NCBI GenBank assembly: GCA_945952315.1
Contig: CAMFIE010000002.1
Location: 1 to 64,000, forward strand
DNA length: 64,000 bases
Reading direction: 5' to 3'
From: an uncultured Rhizobium sp.
GTDB taxonomy: Bacteria; Pseudomonadota; Alphaproteobacteria; Rhizobiales; Rhizobiaceae
Part shown: positions 53,276-63,108 of the stretch, one piece after another
Position numbering within the stretch: position 1 is the first letter of the stretch
How the letters are laid out: each line of letters starts with the position of its first letter
Translations under genes and position numbers: made by a program
Notes under the pieces: model-generated
The model's database searches: none
The model's input: only the letters and a program-made list of their open reading frames with translations
Told to the model about the DNA's origin: nothing

Positions 53276-56239
53276 ATGGGTGCGCTTCCTCCCCATCATC
53301 GCATTGGCAAGGATCGGCTCGTGCCTTTCCTTGCCGCTTTGCGTCGTGAGGGTTTCGGCGGTGAGACGCTGGATGATCAGGCCGCGCGTATAGTCCATGC
53401 GACGGACAACAGCATCTATCAGCTTGCCCCGGCGTTGATTGCCTTTCCGAAAAACGGCGAGGATGTGGCCCGGCTGATGCGGGCGGCGGCTGAAACCGGC
53501 ATGCCCGTTACGCCGCGCGGAGGGGGAACCGGCACCAATGGCCAGTCCCTGTCGGGTGGTGTGGTCGTCGATTTTTCCCGCCACATGAACCGCATTCTCG
53601 GCCTCGATGCCGAGCGCCGCGAAGTGACGGTGGAGCCGGGCGTGGTTCTTGATCAGCTGAATGCCTGGCTGAAGCCGCATGGCCTGTTTTTCCCGCCGAC
53701 CGTTTCCACCGCATCGCGCGCCACAATCGGCGGTATGGTGGCAACCGATGCCTCGGGCAAGGGTTCGCGGCTCTACGGCCGCACCTCCGCCTATGTCGAA
53801 GCGCTGGATGTGGTGCTGGCCGATGGCTCTTCCGCATGTGTCAGAAGCGTGGATGCAGCCGGAATCGAGCAGACGGCGAAAAGCGGCAGCCATTATGGCA
53901 AGGCGCTTTTGCAGCTTCGGGAGACCTGCCTTGGCAAGCAGCGGGAAATCCGCTCGGTTTTCCCGGCGATGAACCGTGGCCTGACCGGCTACAATCTGCT
54001 GGATGTTCTCGGTGCGGACGGGCTTTATCATCCGCAGAAACTGTTGGCCGGTTCGGAAGGTACGCTCGCTGTCACCCGCGCCATCACGCTTCGGCTGATT
54101 GAACGGCCTGCCGCCCGTGCCATTGCCGTCATTCGCTATCGCAGCTTCTCCGCTGCCCTCGATGATGTCTCCCGTCTGCTGGAAGCCGATCCGGCGGCGA
54201 TCGAAATCATGGATGACAAGGTGCTGGCGCTCGCGCGTGAGGACGTGGTCTGGCAAAGTCTCGAGGCCGTGCTCGGTGGCCCGACAGAGGTGCCGGTGGG
54301 CGGGTTGAATGTCGTGGAATTCGTGGGCGCAAGCGATGCCGATATAATGGCAGGGTTAGCCCGTCTCGACGCTCTTTCGGACAAGGCCGGGCAAGGGCAA
54401 CTGGATGCGGTGATCGTGCGCGAGCCAGCTCTTGTCGCAACCGTCTGGGAACTGCGCAAGAAAGCCGTCGGTCTGCTCGGTCGGCTTGGCGGCATACCTT
54501 TCATAGAGGATACGGCCGTTCCGCCACAGAGCCTGCCTGCTTACCTGAAAGAGTTCCGTACGATTCTCGATGCCCATGGGCTCGATTACGGCATGTTCGG
54601 CCATGCGGATGTCGGTTGCCTGCATGTCCGCCCTGTACTCGACATGCGCAATCCGGCGCATGCTGCATTGATCCGCCCGCTGTCTGATCAGGTGGCGGAC
54701 CTTACCCGTCGCTACGGTGGCCTGATATGGGGTGAGCATGGCCGTGGTTTTCGCGGCGAATATTCCCCGCAGTTCTTCGGCGAGGCACTCTATGCGGAGC
54801 TGCGGGCGATCAAGGCCGCCTTTGATCCGGACAATCTGCTCAATCCCGGCAAGCTGGCCGCCCCGAATGGGCAAAAGGCAATCGACCGGATCGATGCCAT
54901 TCCGCTCAGGGGCGATTTCGACCGGCAGATTTCCGGGCCGCTCAAAACCGGGGTGGAGAAGGCGGTTGCCTGCAATGGCAACGGCGCCTGTTTCGGCTGG
55001 GATGCGGCGGATCTGATGTGCCCGTCCTACAAGGCGACACGCGACCGCAGCCAGTCGCCGAAAGGCCGGGCGGCACTGCTGCGCGAATGGGCGAGACGAA
55101 AGAGCGCCGGTGAAGACCACCTGCCGGATTTCAGACCGTTCGAGGACGCCGTTCATGCCGCGCTTGCCACCTGTCTTTCCTGCAAGGCCTGTTCGAGCCT
55201 CTGTCCGGTAAGGGTGGACATTCCCGCCATGCGGGCGACCTTCATGGAAGACTACTATCGCCACCGCCGTCGCCCGCTGCGCCACCATCTGATGGCGCGG
55301 ATGGAGGAAGTGGTGCTTTTTGCGCGTCGCTTGCCGGACCTTTTCAACCGGTTGTCGGGCTTTCGTCTCTCGCGTCTTGTTCTGGACCGGCTGTTCGGAC
55401 TGGTCGATCTCCCGGTCTTTCATCCTGCGCGTGTGTCGAAATCGGGCGGGCAAGGAGCGGCAGGTCCGCTTGTCGTCCTCCTCGAAGACCCGCTCAATGC
55501 CGCCTTTGATGGCAGGGTGATAGACGCTGCAGAAACGTTGCTGGATATACTTGGCTATCGGGTGACGCGCATCGGCCCGCTGCAGAACGGCAAGGCACTG
55601 CAGGTGCTCGGCCATGGCGCGGCCTTTGCCCGGATCGCCCATCAGGCCTTTGACCGGCTGGCGAGAGAGGCGCCCCCGGACGCCTCGGTAATCACGCTTG
55701 ATGCAGCGACCGGCCTGCTTTTTGAAGATGATTTCGTGAAGGCCACAGGCCGCAGCGCACCGGTGAAAGTGGAGGCCATCGAAGCCTTTCTCGACCGGGA
55801 AATCCGCGAAGGACGCATTGCAGCCCAAGGCGTTGCCAGGCCTGCAAAGCCGTTATCGCTTCTGCCCCATTGCACGGAAAAATCCGCCCGGCCGCAGGTG
55901 GGAAAGCTCTGGACGTCGGTCTTTTCCCATTTCGGCCTGTCGCTTGCCGCGCCGCCGGTCGGTTGTTGCGGCATGGCGGGCATGTTTGGGCATGAAACTG
56001 AGCACAAAGCGCTGTCTCAATCGCTTTTTGAGATGAGCTGGCGCCCGATTGTTGATAGGAATGGTGTGGAAGCCGTTCTTGCCAGCGGATTTTCCTGCCG
56101 ATGCCAGACCGAACGCATGACAGGCAGCCGCCCTCGCCATCCGGTGGAGGCGCTGCTTCAATGCGTTCTGGCGGATGGAAGCCCATCCGGCAGCGGGGCG
56201 AGCAACGAGACGAACAAGGGTAAGACTGATGCTGAATGA
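53276..56239 (+). CDS. YdiJ-like FAD/4Fe-4S D-2-hydroxyglutarate dehydrogenase
   Basis: 987 residues. The N-terminal FAD_binding_4 domain (about 45-200: PVTPRGGGTGTNGQSLSGGVVVDFSR) and FAD-oxidase C domain (about 230-530) are followed by a ferredoxin-like segment with cysteines in CLSCKACSSLCPVRVD, and C-terminal CCG-type region with CCGMAG. This is the full YdiJ architecture. In Pseudomonas putida a YdiJ-type enzyme oxidises D-2-hydroxyglutarate to 2-oxoglutarate in the lysine pathway. It follows hglS by 10 bp, and its end overlaps the oxidase gene by 11 bp. Electron acceptor is probably the quinone pool. Confidence 0.88.
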   Translation: MGALPPHHRIGKDRLVPFLAALRREGFGGETLDDQAARIVHATDNSIYQLAPALIAFPKNGEDVARLMRAAAETGMPVTPRGGGTGTNGQSLSGGVVVDFSRHMNRILGLDAERREVTVEPGVVLDQLNAWLKPHGLFFPPTVSTASRATIGGMVATDASGKGSRLYGRTSAYVEALDVVLADGSSACVRSVDAAGIEQTAKSGSHYGKALLQLRETCLGKQREIRSVFPAMNRGLTGYNLLDVLGADGLYHPQKLLAGSEGTLAVTRAITLRLIERPAARAIAVIRYRSFSAALDDVSRLLEADPAAIEIMDDKVLALAREDVVWQSLEAVLGGPTEVPVGGLNVVEFVGASDADIMAGLARLDALSDKAGQGQLDAVIVREPALVATVWELRKKAVGLLGRLGGIPFIEDTAVPPQSLPAYLKEFRTILDAHGLDYGMFGHADVGCLHVRPVLDMRNPAHAALIRPLSDQVADLTRRYGGLIWGEHGRGFRGEYSPQFFGEALYAELRAIKAAFDPDNLLNPGKLAAPNGQKAIDRIDAIPLRGDFDRQISGPLKTGVEKAVACNGNGACFGWDAADLMCPSYKATRDRSQSPKGRAALLREWARRKSAGEDHLPDFRPFEDAVHAALATCLSCKACSSLCPVRVDIPAMRATFMEDYYRHRRRPLRHHLMARMEEVVLFARRLPDLFNRLSGFRLSRLVLDRLFGLVDLPVFHPARVSKSGGQGAAGPLVVLLEDPLNAAFDGRVIDAAETLLDILGYRVTRIGPLQNGKALQVLGHGAAFARIAHQAFDRLAREAPPDASVITLDAATGLLFEDDFVKATGRSAPVKVEAIEAFLDREIREGRIAAQGVARPAKPLSLLPHCTEKSARPQVGKLWTSVFSHFGLSLAAPPVGCCGMAGMFGHETEHKALSQSLFEMSWRPIVDRNGVEAVLASGFSCRCQTERMTGSRPRHPVEALLQCVLADGSPSGSGASNETNKGKTDAE

Positions 56240-57512
56240 TCCGCGCTCCCACGGCCTTTGGGAAAAATCCGCCCCGCCTGCGCCCGAAACCACGTCGCTT
56301 TCCGGTGCGCATACGGCGGATGTGGTGATCATCGGCGGTGGCTATACCGGGCTTTCCTCAGCGCTCCATCTTGCCGAGTCTGGCAGCCGCGTGATCCTGC
56401 TCGAGGCCAAGGAAATCGGCTTTGGCGGGGCGGGCCGCAATGTCGGGCTGATCAATGCCGGCATGTGGGTGATGCCCGATGATCTGCCGGGCGAGCTCGG
56501 CGACCTTCATGGTGAACGTCTGCTCGACCTGCTCGGCAATGGTCCGCGCGTGGTGATGGGTGTCATCGACAAATACGGCATCGATTGCGAGCTTCAGCGC
56601 AATGGCACCCTGCATTGCGCGGTCGGTGACGAAGGTCTGAAGGAAATCGAGGAGCGAGCCAGCCAGTGGCAGAAGCGCGGCGCGCCCGTGACCCTGCTTT
56701 CCGCAGAGGAGACCGCCCGCCGGGTGGGCTCCAACGCCTATCGCGGTGCGCTGCTTGATCAGCGCGCCGGAACACTGCAGCCGCTTGCCTATGCGCGGGG
56801 TCTTGCGCGTGCCGCCCTTGCAGCAGGTGCCGTTCTTCATACCGCAAGCCCGGTTTTGGATGCGAGCGAAACCGCCTCCGGCTGGGTGGTGAAGACGCCC
56901 GCTGGCTCGGTTTCGGCCAATTGGCTGATCGTGGCAACCGATGCCTATTCGGAAGGGCCGTTTGCCGCCGTGCGCCGCGAGCAGGTGCATCTGCCCTATT
57001 TCAATTTCGCAACCGTGCCGCTTGGCGACAATCAGCGCAAGCTTGTTCTGCCGGGGCTGGAAGGCGCCTGGGACACGAAGGAAATCCTCTCCTCCTTCCG
57101 CATGGACCGGGCGGGACGGCTGGTCTTCGGTTCGGTCGGTGCACTCCGTGGTCCGGCGGCGTCGATCCACAAGGACTGGGCGCGCCGGTCGCTTCGCCAG
57201 CTGTTCCCCGACCTTGGCGAGGTTCCCTTCGAATGCGAATGGTATGGCCAGATCGGCATGACCGACAATGCCCTGCCGCGGCTTCACCATTTCGGACGCA
57301 ATGCCATCGGCTTTTCCGGCTATAATGGCCGGGGCATCTCGCCGGGCACGGTGTTCGGCAAGGTGCTTGCAGAGCACATTCTCGGCACCCGCAGCGCAGA
57401 CGACATGCCGCTGCCGCTCACCGACCTTTCATCCCCTTCCTTCCGCGGTGCCAAGGAGGCCTATTACGAGGCCGGCGCCGCGATTGCCCATCTCGCCGGG
57501 GCCCGCTTCTGA
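56229..57512 (+). CDS. FAD-dependent amino acid oxidase, probable L-pipecolate oxidase (AmaA-like)
   Basis: 427-residue DadA/AmaA-type flavoprotein with the N-terminal dinucleotide fold VVIIGGGYTGLSSALHLAE and Glu76-like ending LLEAKEIGFGGAGRNVG. The C-terminal GFSGYNGRGISPGT closes the FAD site. Genes of this family adjacent to amaB oxidise L-pipecolate to piperideine-6-carboxylate. ATG 56229 overlaps the preceding gene by 11 bp with AAGGG before it. The amaB-like gene follows after 45 bp. The alternative is a general D-amino acid or putrescine oxidase. Confidence 0.82.
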   Translation: MLNDPRSHGLWEKSAPPAPETTSLSGAHTADVVIIGGGYTGLSSALHLAESGSRVILLEAKEIGFGGAGRNVGLINAGMWVMPDDLPGELGDLHGERLLDLLGNGPRVVMGVIDKYGIDCELQRNGTLHCAVGDEGLKEIEERASQWQKRGAPVTLLSAEETARRVGSNAYRGALLDQRAGTLQPLAYARGLARAALAAGAVLHTASPVLDASETASGWVVKTPAGSVSANWLIVATDAYSEGPFAAVRREQVHLPYFNFATVPLGDNQRKLVLPGLEGAWDTKEILSSFRMDRAGRLVFGSVGALRGPAASIHKDWARRSLRQLFPDLGEVPFECEWYGQIGMTDNALPRLHHFGRNAIGFSGYNGRGISPGTVFGKVLAEHILGTRSADDMPLPLTDLSSPSFRGAKEAYYEAGAAIAHLAGARF

Positions 57513-57557
57513 GCGGCCCGGCCCATTCCATCAACCCTTGCAACCGGAAAGACTGAC

Positions 57558-59099
57558 ATGACCCTTACGAAATCCGCTCTCGCTCCCGAAGTCCAGGCGA
57601 TCCTTGGCCGTCTCGGCGTTTCGGCCGACCGTTTCACCGGCGGCACGCTTGCCGTGACCTCGCCGGTCAATGGCGAAAAGATCGCCGATGTGCCGCAGTT
57701 TTCCGCAGCTGATACGGAAAATGCCGTCCTCCGTTCGCACAAGGCCTTTCTCGCCTGGCGACAGGTCCCGGCGCCGAAGCGCGGTGAACTGATCCGCCTG
57801 CTGGGTGAGGAACTGCGGGCGCACAAGGCCGATCTCGGCCGTCTGGTCTCGATCGAAGTGGGCAAGATCACCTCCGAAGGCCTCGGCGAAGTGCAGGAAA
57901 TGATCGATATCTGCGATTTCGCGGTCGGCCTGTCGCGTCAGCTTTACGGCCTGACGATTGCGACCGAACGCGCCGATCACCGCATGATGGAGACCTGGCA
58001 TCCGCTCGGCGTCGTCGGCATCATCTCCGCCTTCAACTTCCCAGTCGCCGTCTGGTCGTGGAATGCGGCGCTGGCCCTGGTCGCGGGCAATGCCTGCATC
58101 TGGAAGCCGTCGGAAAAGACCCCGCTTACCGCCATTGCCGCCCATGCGATCTTCGACAAGGCGCTGAAGCGTTTTGTGGCGGAAGGCGGTTCGGCACCGG
58201 CCGATCTGTCGCTGCTGGTCATCGGTGGTCGGGATACCGGCGAAGTGCTGGTCGATCATCCGAAGGTGGCGCTGGTATCGGCAACCGGCTCGACGGCCAT
58301 GGGCCGCATCGTTGGCCCGAAGCTTGCCGCCCGCTTTGCCCGCTCGATCCTGGAGCTTGGTGGCAACAATGCCGCGATCGTCTGCCCGACGGCGGATCTC
58401 GACCTCACGCTGCGCGGTGTGGCCTTTGCGGCCATGGGCACGGCTGGCCAGCGTTGCACCACGCTTCGCCGTCTCTTCGTGCATGAAAGCGTCTATGACC
58501 AGCTCGTCCCGCGTCTCGCCAAGGCCTATGGCTCGGTCACCATCGGCAACCCGCTGGAAACCGGCACGCTTGTCGGCCCGCTGATCGACAAGGCTTCCTT
58601 TGACCGCATGCAGAAGGCACTGGCCGATGCGAAGGCCAATGGCGGTAAGGTTCACGGTGGCGAGCGCGTGCATGAAGCGGATGCGCCCAATGCCTTTTAC
58701 GTGCGCCCGGCGCTTGTGGAAATGCCCGCCCAGTGCGGCCCGGTGGAGCACGAGACCTTTGCGCCGATCCTCTATGTCATGAAGTACAGGAACTTCGACG
58801 AGGCGCTGGAGCTCAACAATGCCGTGCCGCAGGGTCTGTCCTCCTCGATCTTCACCAACAATATCCGCGAAGCCGAAGCCTTCGTCTCGGCCCGGGGCTC
58901 CGATTGCGGCATCGCCAATGTCAATATCGGTCCGTCGGGCGCGGAAATCGGCGGTGCATTCGGTGGCGAGAAGGAAACCGGCGGTGGCCGCGAATCCGGT
59001 TCGGATGCGTGGAAGGGCTATATGCGCCGCGCGACCAACACCATCAACTATGGCGCTTCGCTTCCGCTCGCACAGGGCGTGAAGTTCGACGTCGAATAA
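57558..59099 (+). CDS. amaB: L-piperidine-6-carboxylate / 2-aminoadipate semialdehyde dehydrogenase (AmaB, ALDH7-like)
   Basis: 513-residue aldehyde dehydrogenase of the ALDH7/antiquitin type: IISAFNFPVAVWSWNAALAL, catalytic Glu in ELGGNNAAIV and Cys in GTAGQRCTTLRRLFV, EHETFAPILYV. It converts the semialdehyde form of piperideine-6-carboxylate to L-2-aminoadipate. It lies between the pipecolate-oxidase-like gene and an aminotransferase (13-bp gap), which matches the order of chemical steps. GGAAAG precedes the start. Confidence 0.9.
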   Translation: MTLTKSALAPEVQAILGRLGVSADRFTGGTLAVTSPVNGEKIADVPQFSAADTENAVLRSHKAFLAWRQVPAPKRGELIRLLGEELRAHKADLGRLVSIEVGKITSEGLGEVQEMIDICDFAVGLSRQLYGLTIATERADHRMMETWHPLGVVGIISAFNFPVAVWSWNAALALVAGNACIWKPSEKTPLTAIAAHAIFDKALKRFVAEGGSAPADLSLLVIGGRDTGEVLVDHPKVALVSATGSTAMGRIVGPKLAARFARSILELGGNNAAIVCPTADLDLTLRGVAFAAMGTAGQRCTTLRRLFVHESVYDQLVPRLAKAYGSVTIGNPLETGTLVGPLIDKASFDRMQKALADAKANGGKVHGGERVHEADAPNAFYVRPALVEMPAQCGPVEHETFAPILYVMKYRNFDEALELNNAVPQGLSSSIFTNNIREAEAFVSARGSDCGIANVNIGPSGAEIGGAFGGEKETGGGRESGSDAWKGYMRRATNTINYGASLPLAQGVKFDVE

Positions 59100-59112
59100 G
59101 GAGACGAAGCCG

Positions 59113-60342
59113 ATGGCTGATGTGATTGCAAGCGGGGCGGCCTTTCGCCCCGCATCCCGGATTTCGGCCATCGGCGTTTCCGAAATCCTGCAGATCGGCA
59201 TGCGGGCGGCGGCGCTGAAGCGCTCGGGCCGGGATGTGATCATTCTTGGCGCGGGGGAGCCGGATTTCGATACGCCGGATTTCATCAAGGAGGGTGCGAT
59301 CAGCGCCATCCGCGCCGGCCAGACGAAGTATACCAATCTGGATGGCACGCCCGAGCTGAAGGCGGCGATCATCGCCAAGTTCCGGCAGGACAATGGCCTC
59401 GACTACGCCACCGATGAAATCACCGTGTCCACCGGCGCCAAGCAGGTGATCTACAATGCGATGATGGCGACGCTCGATCCGGGCGACGAAGTCATCATCC
59501 CCACCCCTTACTGGGTGTCCTATTCGGATATCGTCCAGATTGCAGGTGGCGTGCCGGTGCTGATCCCCTGCGGCAAGGAGGCGGGCTTTCGTCTGACGCC
59601 GGAGCGGCTGGAAGCGGCAATCACGCCGAGGACCCGCTGGCTGATGCTGAATTCACCTTCCAATCCGTCCGGAGCCGCCTATTCGCCGGAGGATTATCGC
59701 AAGCTCACCGATGTGCTGGTCAGATATCCGCATGTCTGGGTCATGGCCGATGATATGTACGAGCATATCCTTTATGACGGCTTTGCCTTCTCCACCCCGG
59801 CGGCCGTCGAGCCGCGGCTGAAGGATCGCACGCTGACCGTCAACGGTGTCTCGAAATCCTATGCCATGACCGGCTGGCGGATCGGTTATGCGGGCGGACC
59901 GAAGGCGCTGATCAAGGCCATGTCCGTGGTGCAGAGCCAGTCCACCTCCTGCCCGTCCTCGGTCAGCCAGGCGGCAGCCTTGGTGGCGCTCACCGGGCCG
60001 CAGGAAATCGTGAAGGAACGCTGCCTCGATTTCCAGAAGCGCCGTGATCTGGTGGTCGATGGGCTGAACGCCATCCCCGGCATCGAATGCCCGAAGCCGG
60101 AAGGGGCTTTCTACACCTTTGCGAGCTGTGCCGGTGTTCTCGGCAAGAAGACGCCGTCCGGCAAGGTGCTGGAAACCGACAGGGATTTCTGCGCCTGGCT
60201 GCTGGACGAGCATGATGTGGCCATGGTGCCGGGTACGGCCTTCGGCCTAGCCCCCTTCTTCCGCATTTCCTATGCGACTTCGGAGAAGGAACTGAAGACG
60301 GCTCTTTCGAGAATTGCCGCTGCGGTGGAAACGCTGGCCTGA
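59113..60342 (+). CDS. Class I aminotransferase, candidate 2-aminoadipate transaminase
   Basis: 409-residue PLP aminotransferase of fold type I, class I-gamma (AatA/AspC-like). Motifs: GAGEPDFDTP, TYTNLDGTPEL-like KYTNLDGTPEL, NSPSNPSGA and the PLP lysine in TVNGVSKSYAMTGWRIGYAG. Closely packed behind amaB (AAGGAGACGAAG before the start), it would supply the step from 2-aminoadipate to 2-oxoadipate, closing the route to hglS. Sequence alone would call it an aspartate aminotransferase, so the function rests on context. Confidence 0.82.
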   Translation: MADVIASGAAFRPASRISAIGVSEILQIGMRAAALKRSGRDVIILGAGEPDFDTPDFIKEGAISAIRAGQTKYTNLDGTPELKAAIIAKFRQDNGLDYATDEITVSTGAKQVIYNAMMATLDPGDEVIIPTPYWVSYSDIVQIAGGVPVLIPCGKEAGFRLTPERLEAAITPRTRWLMLNSPSNPSGAAYSPEDYRKLTDVLVRYPHVWVMADDMYEHILYDGFAFSTPAAVEPRLKDRTLTVNGVSKSYAMTGWRIGYAGGPKALIKAMSVVQSQSTSCPSSVSQAAALVALTGPQEIVKERCLDFQKRRDLVVDGLNAIPGIECPKPEGAFYTFASCAGVLGKKTPSGKVLETDRDFCAWLLDEHDVAMVPGTAFGLAPFFRISYATSEKELKTALSRIAAAVETLA

Positions 60343-60390
60343 GCCAGCCCTTCCCCGTTTCCGGGCGGAAGAAACGATCGAGGGTCGCCG

Positions 60391-60978
60391 ATGTTCATGC
60401 TCACCGAAACCGGATCCTTCGAGCAGGAGTTCAAGAAGAGCCGTTTCGTCGCCTTCGCCGGACCGGTTGAGGATGAGGCGGCGGCAAAGGCCTTTGTCGG
60501 GGCCCGTGCCGATCCCGCCGCTACCCACAATGCCTATGCCTATCGGATCGGCCCGAAGGTCCGGTTTCACGATGACGGCGAGGTGGGTGGCACGGCAGGC
60601 AAGCCGATCCTGCAGGTGATCGAGGGCAATGAGCTTGATCACGTGGTGGTGCTCGTCACCCGCTATTACGGTGGTGTGCTTCTGGGCACCGGTGGTCTGG
60701 TGCGGGCCTATGGTGGCACGGCCGGGCAATGCCTGAAGAGCCTTGCAAAGGGCCCGATCGTGCGGCGCGCCCGCTTGACCGTTCGGGCCGATTTTCAGGA
60801 CATGGCCAGCATCCGTTCCCGGCTGATGGCAGTCTCGGGCCTGGGGCTCGAGGGCGAAGTCTTTCACGAGACGGGCAGCACGCTGTCGCTATCGCTCCCG
60901 GCAGGCGCCCTGCCATCGCTTCTTGATCTCATCCGCGATGTCTCGCGTGGCCGGGCCGAAGTGACCGTGAATGGCTGA
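60391..60978 (+). CDS. YigZ/IMPACT family protein
   Basis: 195 residues. The N-terminal UPF0029/IMPACT domain has the signature THNAYAYRIG...DDGEVGGTAGKPIL and VTRYYGGVLLGTGGLVRAYGG; a DUF1949-type domain of about 70 residues follows. YigZ-type proteins may bind nucleic acid or inhibit translation regulation; function is not settled. It lies 48 bp after the aminotransferase on the same strand and may be read through from the lysine operon, without an obvious functional link. Confidence 0.9.
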   Translation: MFMLTETGSFEQEFKKSRFVAFAGPVEDEAAAKAFVGARADPAATHNAYAYRIGPKVRFHDDGEVGGTAGKPILQVIEGNELDHVVVLVTRYYGGVLLGTGGLVRAYGGTAGQCLKSLAKGPIVRRARLTVRADFQDMASIRSRLMAVSGLGLEGEVFHETGSTLSLSLPAGALPSLLDLIRDVSRGRAEVTVNG

Positions 60979-60996
60979 TAACGCCGCAGCGGCTGC

Positions 60997-61764
60997 CTAA
61001 ACTTTCGGATCGGGATTTTCCGTATGCCCATCGACGGCGATGATCTGGCCGGAGACAAGCCGCGCCTGATCCGATGCCAGAAACAGGGCCATATTGGCGA
61101 CATCTTCCGGCCAGACGAAGCTGCGCATGGAGGTGCCGAGCGCATAGCCGTCATGGATGGCATCGCGGGTGGTGCCTTTCAGCTGCGCCTCTTTTTCCAT
61201 CACCCGTTCCATTCGATCCCCATAGACCGAGCCGGGGCAGATGGAATTGGCACGGATGCCGAAGGGGCCCAGCTCCATCGCCAGTGTCTTCATCAAGCCG
61301 TTGATCGCCCATTTCGCCGAGGCATAGGGTGCGCGATTGGGAAAGCCATAGAGACCGGCAGTGGAGGACGTCAGAAGGATGACGCCGGCCTTCTGCCGCT
61401 TCATCATCGGGGTCGCATGTTTCGAAAACAGGAAGGCCCCTTCCAGGTTGACTGAAACGCATCGGCGCCAGTCTTCAAGCGCTACATTTTCGACTGTCGC
61501 AGTCGGCCCGGCAATGCCCGCATTGGCGCAGAGAATATCAAGCCCGCCAAATGCATCTTCCACACGCTTGAAAAAGGCAGTGACTGAAGCCTCGTCGCTG
61601 ACATCCAGGCGGGCCTTCAGCCAATGGTCCGGACAGGAGGTAAGTCCTGCCTCGTCCACATCCGCCACGGCAATACGTGCACCGGCTTTTTCAAAGGTTT
61701 CCGCTATCACTTTTCCGATCCCGCTTGCTCCGGCGGTGATCAGGGCGCGCTTGCCTTGAAGCAT
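60997..61764 (-). CDS. SDR-family oxidoreductase
   Basis: 255-residue classical short-chain dehydrogenase. Cofactor motif TAGASGIGKVIAETF (with Ala in the first glycine region), Asp in VADVD favouring NAD(H), CANAGIAG, and the catalytic Ser-Tyr-Lys (TSSTAG; APYASAKWA). AGGAG supports ATG 61764. Substrate unknown. It converges on the yigZ gene and diverges from the aminotransferase at 61914, so a joint role with the latter is possible. Confidence 0.88.
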   Translation of the reverse strand: MLQGKRALITAGASGIGKVIAETFEKAGARIAVADVDEAGLTSCPDHWLKARLDVSDEASVTAFFKRVEDAFGGLDILCANAGIAGPTATVENVALEDWRRCVSVNLEGAFLFSKHATPMMKRQKAGVILLTSSTAGLYGFPNRAPYASAKWAINGLMKTLAMELGPFGIRANSICPGSVYGDRMERVMEKEAQLKGTTRDAIHDGYALGTSMRSFVWPEDVANMALFLASDQARLVSGQIIAVDGHTENPDPKV

Positions 61765-61913
61765 GCTTGTCTCCTCTTTTCGCTTAGTAAAGGATGGTGG
61801 GCCGCAAAACGCAACCGACATTGGCAGCCTCGCATGAGATGTGCCTTGCGGCCTCGGGATGGGTAACGTATCGATTGCAAACACCACCGCCGTGCTGGAG
61901 GAATACCCTGTCC

Positions 61914-63089
61914 ATGTCCCGCTTCAATCCGCTTGTCGAACGCCTCAACCCGCCCGCTATCCCGACCGTTCTTGGCTGGGGACGCGCCTATGATGGCCAT
62001 CGCGGCAAGATGATCGACCTGTCGCAGGCGGTCCCCGGCTATCCGCCGCATGCGGATATGCTTGCTTTTCTCTCCGAAGAAGCACTGGCGCGGGCCAATG
62101 TCAGCTATGGCGCCATCGAGGGCGAACAGGCGTTTCGCGAGACCTATGCCGCTCACGTGTCCGAAGCCTACGGCGCCTCGATCAAGGCGGAAAATATCCA
62201 TATCACCGCTGGCGCCAACCAGGCGTTCATCGCGACCTGCCTTGCCACCATGGCGCATGGCGATGTGATCGCCACCACGAACCCCTTCTATTTCAACGAG
62301 GAAATCACCCTCTCCATGCTCGGCATGCAGGTGCGGCAAATTCCCTGCACGGCAGAAAACCGGTTTGTGCCGACCCTTGAGGCGGTGAGGGCGGCGATTG
62401 ATCCATCGGTCAAGGCGCTCTGCCTCGTGACCCCCAACAATCCGACCGGCGCGATCTATCCCGCCGATCTGCTGGAAGGCATTTTCGAGATCTGCCGGGA
62501 GAACCGGTGCTGGCTGATCCTCGATGAAACCTATCGCGATTTCCTGCCCCAGGTGATGGACAAACCGCATGCGCTGTTTTCGAAGCCCGGCTGGGAAGAG
62601 ACGCTGATTGGTCTCTACAGCTTCTCGAAGAGCTTCTGCATTCCCGGCCAGCGCATGGGGGCAATCACCGCATCGCCCTATGTGGTCGCACAGATCGCCA
62701 AGGTGATGGATAATCTGCAGATCTGCGCGCCCCGTTCGGCACAGGCCGCCGTGACGCGGGCCATTCCGGCTCTCGTTGGCTGGCGCAAGGACAACCGCGC
62801 CGAGATCGACCGTCGTGCGGCGGCGCTGAAGGCCGTCATGGCGAAAGTGCCCGACTGGCGGATGGATTCGCTTGGCGCCTACTTCGCCTTCATCCGCCAT
62901 CCCTTTGATGGCGTGCCTGCAGCCACCGTATCCAGACAGCTGGCGCTCCGGGCTGGCGTTCTCTGCGTTCCCGGCTCCTATTTCGGCAAGGAACAGGACC
63001 AGTATCTGCGTTTTGCCTTTGCCAACGCGGATGCGGAGACGATCGGGCTGCTTGCCGAACGGCTGAACGGCTTCCGTCTGGAAGACTGA
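61914..63089 (+). CDS. PLP-dependent class I/II aminotransferase
   Basis: 391 residues, fold type I. Motifs: HITAGANQAFIA, VTPNNPTGAIYPA, LILDETYRDF and the PLP lysine in SFSKSFCIPGQRMGAI. It resembles the uncharacterised aspartate-aminotransferase-like group often annotated as aminotransferase class I and II. The start ATG 61914 has GGAGGA ten bases upstream, slightly far. It is divergent from the SDR gene by 150 bp. Substrate not predictable. Confidence 0.85.
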   Translation: MSRFNPLVERLNPPAIPTVLGWGRAYDGHRGKMIDLSQAVPGYPPHADMLAFLSEEALARANVSYGAIEGEQAFRETYAAHVSEAYGASIKAENIHITAGANQAFIATCLATMAHGDVIATTNPFYFNEEITLSMLGMQVRQIPCTAENRFVPTLEAVRAAIDPSVKALCLVTPNNPTGAIYPADLLEGIFEICRENRCWLILDETYRDFLPQVMDKPHALFSKPGWEETLIGLYSFSKSFCIPGQRMGAITASPYVVAQIAKVMDNLQICAPRSAQAAVTRAIPALVGWRKDNRAEIDRRAAALKAVMAKVPDWRMDSLGAYFAFIRHPFDGVPAATVSRQLALRAGVLCVPGSYFGKEQDQYLRFAFANADAETIGLLAERLNGFRLED

Positions 63090-63108
63090 AAAAGGCGAAA
63101 TTTCAGGC

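Noticed and set aside
52343-54256. 637-codon open frame antisense to hglS and the ydiJ-like gene
   Set aside because: Spans the end of one real gene and the start of another with His/Gly-rich composition; no domain.
57531-59393. 620-codon open frame antisense to amaB
   Set aside because: Shadow of an intact aldehyde dehydrogenase gene.
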